Positions 18,828 to 27,995 are shown, numbered from the stretch's first letter. The stretch: DNA of 64,000 nt from Herbidospora mongoliensis (GCF_001570545.1 NZ_BBXD01000009.1:248001-312000), one strand, 5' to 3'. Translations and numbers: made by a program. Notes: generated from the sequence alone by a model not told the origin.

Positions 18828-19760
18828 TCACGGCAGCAATGTCGGAAGTGCCCGTTCGAGGGCTCGGGTCCAGTAGGGCCAGTCGTGGGTGCCGTTGCCG
18901 TAGAGGTCGGTCTCGACGGTCAGCCCCGCCATCTTGGCCGCGCGGATGAAGCGCTGGCTCTGCCGCAGGATCGACTGTTCGCCGGAGTCGGTGCCGCCAC
19001 CGGAGTCGAGTTCGCCCGGTTCGCCGTTGCCCGCCGACACGTAGAGGCGCAGGCCCTTGAGCTTGGGCGCGAGGTCGGCGGGGTTGTGGGCGCGCCAGTT
19101 GTCCTCCCGGCCCGGGAGCGGGCCCCAGAGTTTGTCGGGGTCGGCGCCGTTGTCGCGGAGGAACGAGGAGAAACCCGGCACGTCCATCCGGATGTCGAGC
19201 ACCCCGGAGAAGGACGCCACCGCCTCGAACACCCCGGGGTTGCGGGCGGCGTACCCGAGAGCGCCGTGGCCGCCCATCGACAGGCCGGCGATGGCGCGGC
19301 GCTCCCCGACGCCGTAGAGGTCCTCGACGAGGGTGCGGACCTCCTTCATGTGGAAGGTCTCCCAGGCAGGGCCGTCGAGCCAGTCGGCGTACCAGCCGTC
19401 GCTGCCGCCTTCGGGGACCACCACGACGGCCGAAAGGTTCGCGGTCACCTTCGCGGCGTCGCCCTTGGACAGCCAGGTGTCACCGGTCGGCTCGCAGCAG
19501 CCGTGCAGCAGGTAGAGGACCGGCCAGCCGGTCGAACCCTCGGTCCAGCCCGCCGGTTTGAGCACGCGCACCTGCGCGTCGCGCCCGAGCGCCGCCGAGG
19601 CGATCGTCAGGGCGTCCTGACGGTCGTCCACCGCCGTCCTCTCGGCGATGCGGGGGGTGAGGGCGGTCGTCAAAGGGGCCTGCCTTTCCTGAGGGGCGTC
19701 GGTGCAAGCGGCCGACAGAAGAACCATAGGTAAACACACAACCAGCAAAAGTCGTCGCAT
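18828..19760 (-). CDS. Secreted esterase lipoprotein (esterase D / antigen 85-like)
   Basis: A 310-residue alpha/beta-hydrolase of the PF00756 esterase group. The N-terminus MRRLLLVVCLPMVLLSAAC is a lipoprotein signal with lipobox Cys19. The nucleophile elbow is GLSMGGHGAL and the C-terminal catalytic His lies in YGNGTHDWPYW. An oxyanion-type HGCC segment (LLHGCCEPTGDTW) follows the first strand. It would act outside the membrane on acyl or feruloyl esters, but the substrate is not determinable. The gene is convergent with the free condensation domain and has no clear operon partner. A weak GAAG precedes the ATG. Confidence 0.85.
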   Translation of the reverse strand: MRRLLLVVCLPMVLLSAACTDAPQERQAPLTTALTPRIAERTAVDDRQDALTIASAALGRDAQVRVLKPAGWTEGSTGWPVLYLLHGCCEPTGDTWLSKGDAAKVTANLSAVVVVPEGGSDGWYADWLDGPAWETFHMKEVRTLVEDLYGVGERRAIAGLSMGGHGALGYAARNPGVFEAVASFSGVLDIRMDVPGFSSFLRDNGADPDKLWGPLPGREDNWRAHNPADLAPKLKGLRLYVSAGNGEPGELDSGGGTDSGEQSILRQSQRFIRAAKMAGLTVETDLYGNGTHDWPYWTRALERALPTLLP

Positions 19761-20030
19761 ATGTGACTTCTATCTGAAGTTTGATCATTTGGATAGATGC
19801 CCGGATTGCTGGGTAAACGAGTTACTCAGTCATGCGATAGCCTCCAAATCGTCATGCGAAATCCGCAGGTCAGAGCGCTCAAAAATGATCAAAGCCGGGC
19901 GTATGGCACACAAAGTTAACGTGCGCGACCATAACCGTTAAGCTCACCAACCCCATTCTGGTCACACTCGTGACTAAGTTTCCTGGGACCCCCCAACCTG
20001 GGGGTTACCACCCTTTGAGGAGTTGACCCC
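19761..20030. other. 270-base divergent spacer
   Basis: A lower-GC region between the esterase gene and the nonulosonate operon. It must hold promoters for both directions. A good Shine-Dalgarno, GAGGAG, lies 8 bases before the GTG at 20031. I see no palindromic operator or CebR box. Confidence 0.4.
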
Positions 20031-22082
20031 GTGCGAGTCCTGGCCGTTGTCCCCGCCCGTGGTGGTTCGGTGGGCGTGCCGCTGAAGAACCTGGAGCGCG
20101 TCGGGGGGATTCCCCTGGTCTCCCGGGCCGTCAGCGCGCTCGTTCGCGCCGAGTCCATCGACACCGTGGTCGTGAGCACCGACCATGAGGGGATCGCCGC
20201 CGCCGCCGAGGCCGCGGGTGCCCAGATCGTCGACCGTCCGGCCGAGATCGCCGGCTCGACCGCCTCGAGCGAGTCGGCCGTCCTCCACGCCCTGGCCGCG
20301 CTCGGCCAGACGCCGGAGATCGTGCTGCTCGTGCAGGCCACCAGCGCGTTCATCGACCCGGCCGACGTCGACGCCGCCGTCGCGAAGGTGCTGTCCGGCG
20401 AGGCCGACGTCGTGTTCTCCGGTCTGGAGACCTACGAGTTCCTCTGGACGGAGGGCGGCGCCGGCATCAACCACGACCCGGCCACCCGCCCGCGCCGCCA
20501 GGACCGTGAGCCTCACTACCGCGAGACCGGCGCCTTCTACGTGATGCGCGCCGACGGCTTCAAGGAGGCGGGTCACCGCTTCTTCGGCACCGTCGCCGTG
20601 CAGCCGGTCAAGAGCGTGACCGCCCACGAGATCGACACCCCCGAAGACCTCGACATCGTGCGCGCACTGGCCCACGTGGTCGACCAGCCGCTGCCGATCG
20701 ACGTCGACGCCGTGGTCACCGACTTCGACGGCGTCCACACCGACGACCGCGCGTTCGTCGACTCCGAGGGCCGCGAGATGGTCGCCGTCTCGCGCGCCGA
20801 CGGCATGGGCGTCTCGCTGCTGCTGCGCGCCGGGATCAAGGTGCTGGTGCTGTCGACCGAGCAGAACCCGGTCGTGGCCGCCCGCGCCCGCAAGCTCGGC
20901 GTGCCGGTGCTGCAGGGCCTGTCGGCCAAGGCCAACGCGCTGGCCGACTGGCTGGCCATCGAGGGCCTCGACCCCGAGCGGGTCGCCTACGTCGGCAACG
21001 ACGTCAACGACCTCGGTTGCATGTCGCTCGTCGGCTGGCCGGTCGCGGTGCCCGGGTCCCACTCCCAGGTGCTCAAGGCCGCCCGGGTCGTGCTGACCCA
21101 GCAGGGCGGCGCCGGCGCCGTCCGCGAACTGGCCGACCGGGTGCTCGCCGCCCAGCCCGTGCCCTCCGTCGAGACGCCCGCCCCGCGCGTGCGCCCCAGC
21201 CTGGCCGAGCCGAGGGCGGTGCGCATCGGCGAGAGCCTGCTGGGCACCGGCCACCCGGTCTACGTGATCGGCGAGATCGGCATCAACCACAACGGTGACG
21301 TCGAGATCGCCAAGCGGCTGATCGACGTGGCCGTCGAGGCCGGTTGCGACGCGGTCAAGTTCCAGAAGCGCACGCCGGAGATCTGCGTGCCGATGGAGCA
21401 GCGCTCGCAGATCCGGCAGACTCCGTGGGGCGAGATGACCTACATGGAGTACAAGATCCGCACGGAGTTCGGCAAGGACGAATACCAGCAGATCGCGCTC
21501 TACTGCGCCGAGAAGGGCATCGACTGGTTCGCCTCCCCGTGGGACGTGCCGTCGGTGGAGTTCCTGGAGAACATGAACGTTCTCACCCACAAGGTCGCCT
21601 CCGCGTCGATCACCGACCACGAGCTGCTGCGCGCGCTGGCCGAGACCGGCAAGCCGATTCTGCTCTCGACCGGTATGTCGACTCTTGAGGAGATCGACGC
21701 GGCTGTCGATATCCTGGGCACCCAGAACCTGGTCATGATGCACGCCACGTCGACCTACCCGCTGCCTCCCGAGGAGGCCAACCTGCGCACGATCATCACC
21801 CTCCGGGAGCGCTACGGCGTGCCGGTCGGCTACTCGGGCCACGAGCGCGGCCTGCAGATCTCGCTGGCGGCCGTCACCCTCGGCGCCGTCACGGTCGAGC
21901 GTCACATCACCCTCGATCGCACGATGTGGGGCTCCGACCACGCCGCCTCGCTCGAGCCGAGCGGCCTGGAGCATCTGGTCCGGGACATCCGCATCATCGA
22001 AAAGGCTCTGGGCGACGGCGTCAAGCGCGTCTTCCCGGGTGAGGAGGCCCCCCGGGCCCGCCTGCGCAGGGTGACCGTGTGA
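20031..22082 (+). CDS. Trifunctional CMP-nonulosonate (sialic acid/Kdn) biosynthesis enzyme
   Basis: A 683-residue fusion of three enzymes. Residues 1-225 are a CMP-acylneuraminate synthetase (VPARGGSVGVPLKN, then RETGAFYVM). Residues 226-375 are a KdsC-type HAD phosphatase (TDFDGVHTDD, VLSTEQNP, YVGNDVND). Residues 395-683 are a NeuB-type synthase (GEIGINHNGD, AVKFQKR, GYSGHERG) that condenses PEP with a mannose derivative. The C-terminal SAF domain usual in NeuB is absent. Together these are the three steps from a 6-phospho-mannose substrate to a CMP-activated nonulosonate, which favours Kdn. The GTG start has GAGGAG 8 bases upstream. The stop overlaps the GT2 start. Confidence 0.9.
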   Translation: MRVLAVVPARGGSVGVPLKNLERVGGIPLVSRAVSALVRAESIDTVVVSTDHEGIAAAAEAAGAQIVDRPAEIAGSTASSESAVLHALAALGQTPEIVLLVQATSAFIDPADVDAAVAKVLSGEADVVFSGLETYEFLWTEGGAGINHDPATRPRRQDREPHYRETGAFYVMRADGFKEAGHRFFGTVAVQPVKSVTAHEIDTPEDLDIVRALAHVVDQPLPIDVDAVVTDFDGVHTDDRAFVDSEGREMVAVSRADGMGVSLLLRAGIKVLVLSTEQNPVVAARARKLGVPVLQGLSAKANALADWLAIEGLDPERVAYVGNDVNDLGCMSLVGWPVAVPGSHSQVLKAARVVLTQQGGAGAVRELADRVLAAQPVPSVETPAPRVRPSLAEPRAVRIGESLLGTGHPVYVIGEIGINHNGDVEIAKRLIDVAVEAGCDAVKFQKRTPEICVPMEQRSQIRQTPWGEMTYMEYKIRTEFGKDEYQQIALYCAEKGIDWFASPWDVPSVEFLENMNVLTHKVASASITDHELLRALAETGKPILLSTGMSTLEEIDAAVDILGTQNLVMMHATSTYPLPPEEANLRTIITLRERYGVPVGYSGHERGLQISLAAVTLGAVTVERHITLDRTMWGSDHAASLEPSGLEHLVRDIRIIEKALGDGVKRVFPGEEAPRARLRRVTV

Positions 22083-23017
22083 TAACCCTCTCGGTGATCG
22101 TCCCGGTCCGCGACGGCGCCGCCTACATCGCCGACGCGCTCACGTCCCTGGTCCGCAACCAGCGGGCCGACTTCGAGGTCATCGTCGTCGACGACGGTTC
22201 GGCCGACGACACGGGCGCGATCACCGACGAGTTCCGCAAGGAGCTCCCCGGCCTGCACCTGATCCGCAATCAGGTGCCGGTCGGGCTGGCCGACGCCCGC
22301 AACGTCGGCCTGAAGCTGGCCTCCGGCAAGTACGTGACCTTCCTCGACGCCGACGACTGGCTCGGCCGGGGTTACCTGGCCGACCTGGTCGGCGCGATCG
22401 ACGGCCTCGGCTGCGACTTCGTCCGGGTCGACCACGTACAGGTCAACGGCCTGAAGAGAGAGACCCACCGCGCGCCGGCCTCCCGGCGCGGGGTGGTCCT
22501 CGACCCGCGCGAGGCGATCCTGCCCGCGGGCGCCAAGACGATGGTCGACTACCCCTACGCGTGGGCCGGCGTCTACCGCCGCGAGACGCTGGGCGACCTG
22601 CTCACCTTCCCCGGCGGCCTGCACACCGCCGAGGATCGGCCGTGGATCTGGCGGCTGCACCAGCGGGCCCGCTCGTTCGCGGCCGTCTCGATCGCCGGGG
22701 TCTTCTACCGCCGGGGCGTCCCGCAGTCGCTGACCCAGATCGGCGACGAGCGCCAGCTCCACTTCTTCGACGCCTTCGACCTGGTCTTCGAGGAGGTCGA
22801 GGACCGGTTCCTGCCGAAGGCCGCGCGCACCTTCTGCGCCCTGCTGGCCCACCACCTGTCCACCGGCGAGCGGTTCACCCCGGAGATACTGGCGAAGTTC
22901 GAGGCGCGCGGCGCCGAACGCGTCCGCCGCCTGCCGGAGGAGCTGGTGCGCGAGAGCGTGGAGGCGCTCGAGCCCGAGCAGCGAATCCACCTCACCCGCT
23001 TCCTGGAGGTCCCGTGA
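22079..23017 (+). CDS. Glycosyltransferase family 2
   Basis: A 312-residue GT-A enzyme. Nucleotide-sugar binding VIVPVRDGAAYIADAL opens the protein, followed by VVDDGSADDTG and the metal-binding FLDADDW. An acceptor-side segment TAEDRPWIWRLH holds the probable catalytic ED. The GTG start overlaps the upstream stop, and its own stop overlaps the polysialyltransferase start. The trio therefore forms one translationally coupled operon, probably for a nonulosonate-containing wall or capsule glycan. Donor sugar unknown. Confidence 0.88.
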   Translation: MITLSVIVPVRDGAAYIADALTSLVRNQRADFEVIVVDDGSADDTGAITDEFRKELPGLHLIRNQVPVGLADARNVGLKLASGKYVTFLDADDWLGRGYLADLVGAIDGLGCDFVRVDHVQVNGLKRETHRAPASRRGVVLDPREAILPAGAKTMVDYPYAWAGVYRRETLGDLLTFPGGLHTAEDRPWIWRLHQRARSFAAVSIAGVFYRRGVPQSLTQIGDERQLHFFDAFDLVFEEVEDRFLPKAARTFCALLAHHLSTGERFTPEILAKFEARGAERVRRLPEELVRESVEALEPEQRIHLTRFLEVP

Positions 23018-24294
23018 CGCAGGTCTTCTACGCCTCACGGTTCTTCGGCGCGATGACGCTGGCGGCGGGCATCGACGCCGGGGTCTTCGGCCCGGCCTCG
23101 CGCGAGCGGGTCCTGATCGTCAGCGGCAACGACCCGATCCCGGAGATCGCGCTCCCGCTCCACGAGACCCCCGGTTACGCCGCCCTGCGCGAGCGCTTCT
23201 CGCGGGTGCTCGTGTGGAACGACGTCATCGCGCCGCTCCACCCGGCCGACTGGAAGCCGCGCGCGATCGAGACCCCGCTGCTGTCGCGGATGTTCCACGA
23301 GACGCTCGGCCTGCCCCACATCGAGGAGCTGATCCTCGAGTCGATCGTCGTGCCGCCCGCGCGCGTGCTCGCCGGGCTCTTCAAGGACTATCCGATCACC
23401 GTCTACTCCGACGGCCTGATGGCCCACAGCCCCACCCGCGACCCGCTCCCCCGCGAGATCATCGGCCGCGTCGAGCGCCTGCTCCACCTCGATCTGGTGC
23501 CCGGCGTCGACCCGCTCCTGCTGACCGAATACGACGTGCCGTCGCAGCCCCTGCCGCCGGGCACCTTCGCCGACGTGGTCGGCCGGGTCGCGGTCGCCTG
23601 CGGCCCGCAGCCCGAGGGCGAGGCCGTCATCCTCGGCCAGTACCTCTCGGCCCTGGGCATCCTGACGCCCGACGACGAGTTCCGCCTGCACGCCGACATG
23701 GTCAAGGCCGTCGTCGCGCGGGGCCACCGCACGATCGTCTTCAAGCCCCACCCGGCCTGCGGCAAGCACCAGGGCCGCGAGCTGACCCGCTTGGCCACCG
23801 GTCTGGGCGCGACCCTGGTGACCGCGCCGGAAGACGTCCCGGCGGAGGTCCTGTTCGCCACCCGCCGCGTCAGCCTGGTGGTGAGCTGCTTCTCCACGGG
23901 CCTGATGACCGCCCGCCGCTTCTTCGGCCTGCCGGTCGCCACGGTGGGCACGCAACTGCTGCTGGAGCGCCTGGCCCCGTACGAGAACAGCAATCGGGTC
24001 CCCGTCACGATCGTCGACGCGACGGTCCCCCGCCTGGAGGCCGACGGCTCGCTGACCGACCCGATCGTCTCCGACGTGAAGGGCCTGGTCGACGCGGTCG
24101 CCTACTGCATGCAGAGCGCGGCCCACCCCGAGCTGCGCGACGCGGCCCAGGCCTACGTGAAGGCCCACGGGCCGGTGCGCTACTTCAAGAAGAAGCGCCT
24201 GGAGGTGCTGGGCCTCATCGAGAAGCCCGCGTCCCCTCCCCCGCCGCCCCCCAAAACCGGCCTCGCCCGGCTGAAGCAGATCGTCAAAGGCTGA
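23014..24294 (+). CDS. Alpha-2,8-polysialyltransferase family protein
   Basis: A 426-residue protein of the bacterial polysialyltransferase family (PF07388-like), expected to polymerise the CMP-activated nonulosonate. Visible motifs are ILGQYLSALGIL, the CMP-binding FKPHPACGKHQG, SCFSTGLMTA and YENSNRVPV. I take the GTG at 23014 because it overlaps the GT2 stop (GTGA) and gives the family N-terminus VTQVFYASRFFGAM. The C-terminus ends in a proline run and a basic tail, typical for membrane association. Actinomycete walls are known to contain polymeric Kdn (teichulosonic acids), a likely product. Confidence 0.85.
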   Translation: MTQVFYASRFFGAMTLAAGIDAGVFGPASRERVLIVSGNDPIPEIALPLHETPGYAALRERFSRVLVWNDVIAPLHPADWKPRAIETPLLSRMFHETLGLPHIEELILESIVVPPARVLAGLFKDYPITVYSDGLMAHSPTRDPLPREIIGRVERLLHLDLVPGVDPLLLTEYDVPSQPLPPGTFADVVGRVAVACGPQPEGEAVILGQYLSALGILTPDDEFRLHADMVKAVVARGHRTIVFKPHPACGKHQGRELTRLATGLGATLVTAPEDVPAEVLFATRRVSLVVSCFSTGLMTARRFFGLPVATVGTQLLLERLAPYENSNRVPVTIVDATVPRLEADGSLTDPIVSDVKGLVDAVAYCMQSAAHPELRDAAQAYVKAHGPVRYFKKKRLEVLGLIEKPASPPPPPPKTGLARLKQIVKG

Positions 24295-24360
24295 TCCGGC
24301 TCACGAAAGCCATCTCCGGGAGAACTCTCCGGCCGTTCTCCCGAGCCAGGCGTCGCCTGC

Positions 24361-24954
24361 TCAGAGCTGGCGCAAGACGTGTTCCGAGCCGGGGCCGGAT
24401 GCCCGCTCGTGGGCGCCGCCGGCCGGGCAGACTCCCTGGGGCGTGTTTCCGGCGAAGAACAATCCCGCGCACTTCCGGCAGGTAAACCACTGGGCCTGCC
24501 CGCCGGGTCCGTTGGTCATGTTCGGAAGCGTCTCCAGCTTGTACATGCCGGACCCGGAGTTGACATGCACGCCGTTCAGGTATTGCGGGTTCGGGCACTT
24601 GGGCACAAACACGCCCAGAAGCACCGTCCAAAGCCCCGCACAACGGTTGCACCACCACCAATCGGTCTGTCCGGCGCCCGGTTCGTCGTGGAGCGTGAGC
24701 ACGTAGTCGCCACTGCCGGCACTCCGGTGGGGATGCTCCCAGCCGAACAGGCCGGTGCCGAGAGGGCAGTGACCGTTGGTGTTGTTACCGGAGAACCAGA
24801 GGCCGCTGCACTGGAAGCACCAGCGCCACAGATGCTGCGACGCCTGCGCGGGGGTGGCGGTCGCCAGCGGCGCGGCGACCGCCACGAGGCCGGCGCCGGC
24901 CACCATGGTCAGGAGCCGGCGTCGCGATGGTGTCGAGAAACCGTCCGATGGCAT
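24361..24954 (-). CDS. Secreted Cys-rich repeat protein, function unknown
   Basis: A 197-residue exported protein. A Tat-like signal (SRRRLLTMVAGAG...) ends near ATPAQA. The mature part holds about three repeats of the form W-x-x-C-x-x-C-[AS]-G-L-[WF]-F: WCFQCSGLWF, WCNRCAGLWT and TCRKCAGLFF. Each is followed by a G-x-CP pair and often a His, giving a zinc-ribbon-like spacing. The middle copy is degenerate. The start ATG at 24954 has GGGGAG seven bases upstream and is preferred over an upstream in-frame start at 24987. Similar repeats occur in other actinobacterial secreted proteins, but I know no function. Confidence 0.75.
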   Translation of the reverse strand: MPSDGFSTPSRRRLLTMVAGAGLVAVAAPLATATPAQASQHLWRWCFQCSGLWFSGNNTNGHCPLGTGLFGWEHPHRSAGSGDYVLTLHDEPGAGQTDWWWCNRCAGLWTVLLGVFVPKCPNPQYLNGVHVNSGSGMYKLETLPNMTNGPGGQAQWFTCRKCAGLFFAGNTPQGVCPAGGAHERASGPGSEHVLRQL

Positions 24955-25077
24955 GCGAAGACTCCCCGTGTGGACGAAGCCCGTCATCCCCAGAATGGGC
25001 GCACATCACCGAATGACAAGACCCGGATTCATCGCGTGATCCAGGGCCGCCGGACGTGCGTTTCGCCGGCCTCGGGC

Positions 25078-26148
25078 CTACGTGACCGTGCAAGCGCCCC
25101 CGTTGAGCGTGAAGGCGGCCGGCTTCGGGTTCGTCCCGGTATGCGCTCCGGTGAAGCCGAGGTGCAGGGTCGCGCCAGGCCTGATCTCGGCATTCCACGG
25201 CAGGTTCACCGCCGTGACCACTGCCCCTGCCTGGGTCCAGGTGGCGCTGTATCCCTGGGTCGCCCGCTGGCCCGCGTCCGGGAAGGTGAAGGCCAGCGTC
25301 CAGGCGCCGACGGGCGTCGTGCCGGTGTTCTTCACCGTCATCCACGTGCTCATGCCGGTGTTCCAGGCGCTCGTGTTGTACGTCACCTCGCACGACGGCG
25401 TCGGGGTCGGGGTCGGGGTCGGCGTGGGGAAGCCGGGCCTGGCCAGTACCGGGGTGACCGCCGAGGGCCTGCTGACGTTGCCGGCGGCGTCTCTGGCCAC
25501 GACCGTGTAGTTGTAGTACTGGCCGGTCACCAGGCCGGTCTCGATGAAGAAGGTCTGCGCGGTGGTCCCGGCTTTGACCCATCCCTGCTGCGGGGACTCG
25601 CGGTAGACGTCGTAGGCGGTCACTCCGACGTCGTCGGTGGAGGCGTTCCAGCAGAAACCGGTGCCCGGGAAGTCGAACACGCAGCCGTCGCGCACGTTCG
25701 CCGGCTGCGACGGCGGCGTCTCGTCCGGGATCGGCGACGGCGACGGAGTGGGGGTCGGCGAGGGTTGCATGCCCGTCGTCGCGGTGACCGTGATGAACGC
25801 CGACGGCGCGCTGCGGTTGCCGGAGGCGTCGACGGCCATGACGTACAGGGTGTAGGCGCGGCCCATGACGCCCGTCGTTCCGGCGAGGGTGCCCGTCGTC
25901 GTGGTGGCCAGCCTGAAGCCTGTGGCCTCCAGGACGTACAGCTCGTACTCGGCGACAGGGCCGGCGTCGTCGGTGGCGGGCTGCCAGCAGATGCTGGCGT
26001 AGCCGTACTGCTGACCTGGCGCGCTGGGCGGCGGGCACGAGATGAGCCCCGTCGGTCGCGTCGGCGGTGTGGTGTCCGCGGCGTACGCGGGGAGGGAGGT
26101 GGTGATCGCGAGCAGGGCTCCAGTGACCAGCGCCAGTCGGGCCTTCAT
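25078..26148 (-). CDS. Secreted FN3-FN3-CBM2 cellulose-binding protein
   Basis: About 356 residues. The signal peptide (MKARLALVTGALLAITTSLPAYA) is followed by two fibronectin type III domains, each with YxLYV/YDVYR and DAxGNxS patterns and separated by Pro-Thr/Ser linkers. A C-terminal family 2 carbohydrate-binding module begins SCEVTYNTSAWNTGM and contains VKNTGTTPVGAWTLAF, with surface Trp residues and a closing Cys (GGACTVT). There is no catalytic domain, so it probably binds cellulose or chitin, perhaps as an adhesin or targeting factor. That fits the cellobiose genes elsewhere in the window. The start at 26148 is chosen on signal peptide grounds; no strong ribosome site is seen. Confidence 0.88.
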   Translation of the reverse strand: MKARLALVTGALLAITTSLPAYAADTTPPTRPTGLISCPPPSAPGQQYGYASICWQPATDDAGPVAEYELYVLEATGFRLATTTTGTLAGTTGVMGRAYTLYVMAVDASGNRSAPSAFITVTATTGMQPSPTPTPSPSPIPDETPPSQPANVRDGCVFDFPGTGFCWNASTDDVGVTAYDVYRESPQQGWVKAGTTAQTFFIETGLVTGQYYNYTVVARDAAGNVSRPSAVTPVLARPGFPTPTPTPTPTPSCEVTYNTSAWNTGMSTWMTVKNTGTTPVGAWTLAFTFPDAGQRATQGYSATWTQAGAVVTAVNLPWNAEIRPGATLHLGFTGAHTGTNPKPAAFTLNGGACTVT

Positions 26149-26350
26149 GACCAGGATGCTGGGCGTCGAGGGTGCCTGGGACAACGTTCGGTCGCACGAT
26201 CTGGTGTTCGCGCACGTCAGCCGGTCGAATCGGTGAACCTTTCAGACACCGCCCATCGGGGCTGTTCGGCGTCGGCGGACTCCCAGGTGATACCAAAGGG
26301 GTATTCCGGGCAACCTGTGACGTAAGGTTTCGGCAGTCTGTCGTCCCGTC

Positions 26351-27697
26351 GTGTCATCCACGGAAGGACGCGGGACGTTGTCCACACCTCTCCAACAGAT
26401 CATCTTCACCGGCCTGGCCGCCGGCCTGCTGGCCACCACCACACCGGCCGAGGCCACGGCGGCGGGGGCCCCGCTGAGGCTCGCGGGCTCGGGGTGGTTC
26501 GCCGGCAGCGGCGTGCCGATCTGCGGTTCCAGCACCGCGACCAGCTGCGCCGGCCAGAGACACGTCGGCGGAGTCTCCTACAACTGGTGGCAGTGCGTCG
26601 AGTTACCGCAGCGCTTCTACCTGAAGCGCGGCTGGCACTCGGGCGTCTTCTCGGGCGTGGGGATCGCCTCGCAGATCTTCACCCGCGCGGCGGCCCTGGG
26701 CATGGAACGCCAGGCCAACGGTTCGATCAAGTCGATCGTCCCCGGCGACATGGTCGTCATGAACCGCAGCGGCGCGGCCGGTCACGTGGTCGTGGTGGAG
26801 CGTGTGACCGTCAACAAGGACGGCACCCGCAACGTCGTGACGATCGGCCAGAACTCGCAGGTGGTGCGCAACCCGATGCGCTGGCACGGGGGGCGGCTGG
26901 ACTCGTTCTGGGCCTCGTACAGCGTGGCCGGGGTCGTCCACGCGACCAAGAACATGGGCATCCTGTCGACCGGCGGCGGGCCGGTCGACTACCCGGCGCT
27001 GGTGAACGGCGGGGGTGCGCGTCCGTTCGGGACCGGCTTCCTGTCGGTGACCTCGACGGGCCAGGTGTTCGGCGGTCTGCCCGGGGCGGCCCCTGCCGTC
27101 TCCGGGCGCGTCACGGACGCGGCGGTGACGCCGTCCGGCGCGGGGTACTGGCTCCTCTCGTCGTCGGGTCAGATCTTTCCGTACGGGGACGCGGCGGCCC
27201 CCGTCGCGCGCCCTGCCACCGCGGTGGGTGAGCTGGTGGCGATCGACGCGGCTCCGAACGGGTATCTGGTGACGACCTCGACAGGCCAGGTCTACGGGCC
27301 GGGCGTGTGGATCACGTCGTCGCCGGAGGGGTATTCGGGGGACTTCGTCGACATCGAGGTGACGACGGGTGGCTACTGGCTGCTGACGTCGGCGGGGCAG
27401 GTGCATCCGTTCGGCGCGGCGAAGTGGTACGGCAACGCGACGACGTTCGACCGCGCGATCGTGGCCATGTCCGGCACCGCGTCCGGGAAGGGGTACGTGA
27501 TGGTGGACGTGGCGGGCGGCGTCCACGCCTTCGGCGACGCCAAGCACCTGGGCGACCTGCCCGACGGCTCCGCCGAAGCGGCCGACATCGCCACGACGGC
27601 GACCGGCTACGTCATCACGACGAAGACCGGGGTCCGGCACACGTTCGGGCCGGGCGCGGGCGTGACGCACCCGGGCGCCTTCACCGGAACGTTCTAG
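26351..27697 (+). CDS. Secreted CHAP-domain protein with beta-propeller-like repeats
   Basis: About 448 residues. An N-terminal signal (FTGLAAGLLATTTPAEATA) precedes a CHAP amidase/peptidase domain with catalytic Cys in WWQCVELPQRFY and His in AAGHVVVVERV. A C-terminal region of repeated 30-40 residue units follows, each with GYWLL or GYxV plus G-x-V/I-x-x-F/Y-G (for example SSSGQIFPYGDAAAP, TSAGQVHPFGAAKW). Such repeats form wall- or glycan-binding propeller-like domains. The start may be GTG 26351 or TTG 26378; the latter has GGAAGGA nine bases upstream. Probable role: peptidoglycan hydrolysis at the cell surface. Confidence 0.82.
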   Translation: MSSTEGRGTLSTPLQQIIFTGLAAGLLATTTPAEATAAGAPLRLAGSGWFAGSGVPICGSSTATSCAGQRHVGGVSYNWWQCVELPQRFYLKRGWHSGVFSGVGIASQIFTRAAALGMERQANGSIKSIVPGDMVVMNRSGAAGHVVVVERVTVNKDGTRNVVTIGQNSQVVRNPMRWHGGRLDSFWASYSVAGVVHATKNMGILSTGGGPVDYPALVNGGGARPFGTGFLSVTSTGQVFGGLPGAAPAVSGRVTDAAVTPSGAGYWLLSSSGQIFPYGDAAAPVARPATAVGELVAIDAAPNGYLVTTSTGQVYGPGVWITSSPEGYSGDFVDIEVTTGGYWLLTSAGQVHPFGAAKWYGNATTFDRAIVAMSGTASGKGYVMVDVAGGVHAFGDAKHLGDLPDGSAEAADIATTATGYVITTKTGVRHTFGPGAGVTHPGAFTGTF

Positions 27698-27709
27698 CCT
27701 CCGGAGTCC

Positions 27710-27740
27710 AGGCCGCCCGGTTCCGGGCGGCCTGATTCGT
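27710..27740 (+). terminator. Hairpin terminator after the CHAP gene
   Basis: Stem AGGCCGCCCG (27710-27719) with CGGGCGGCCT (27724-27733), loop GTTC, followed by a T-rich GATTCGTTTCC. It is 12 bases past the CHAP stop. Confidence 0.7.
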
Positions 27741-27755
27741 TTCCTGTACGTGTGT

Positions 27756-27761
27756 TAGCGT
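27756..27761 (+). promoter_or_regulatory. Candidate leaderless -10 element TAGCGT for vapB
   Basis: TAGCGT is followed by six bases and the ATG of the antitoxin gene. No Shine-Dalgarno sequence is present in the short gap, so leaderless translation is likely. Confidence 0.4.
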
Positions 27762-27767
27762 TGGTAC

Positions 27768-27995
27768 ATGTCGATGAAGCGGACCAACGTCTACGCCGAC
27801 CCCGAAGACCTGGCACTGATCAAAGAGGCCGCCAGGCGTCGCGGCATTCCCGAGGCGGAGATCATCCGTGAGGGCATCCACCTCGCCGCCATGGCCAACC
27901 GCGTGTGGGACGACCCTCTCGACTGGCCCGTCTTCGACGGCGACGGAACCCCCGCGACCAGCGACGAAGTCACGAAAGCGATGACCCGGGAGTGA
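27768..27995 (+). CDS. Ribbon-helix-helix antitoxin (VapB/CopG-like)
   Basis: A 75-residue protein. The N-terminal RHH fold (MKRTNVYADPEDLALIKEAA then RGIPEAEIIREGI) would bind operator DNA. The acidic C-terminal tail (DPLDWPVFDGDG) would wrap the toxin. It is followed by a PIN toxin whose GTG overlaps its stop by four bases, the classic antitoxin-first order. The pair would be autoregulated from the promoter just upstream. Confidence 0.85.
   Translation: MSMKRTNVYADPEDLALIKEAARRRGIPEAEIIREGIHLAAMANRVWDDPLDWPVFDGDGTPATSDEVTKAMTRE

Noticed and set aside
25395-25440. Tandem GGGGTCGGGGTC-like repeat, considered as a DNA repeat or G-quadruplex element
   Set aside because: It encodes the Pro-Thr linker before the CBM2 domain on the minus strand; linker coding explains it.
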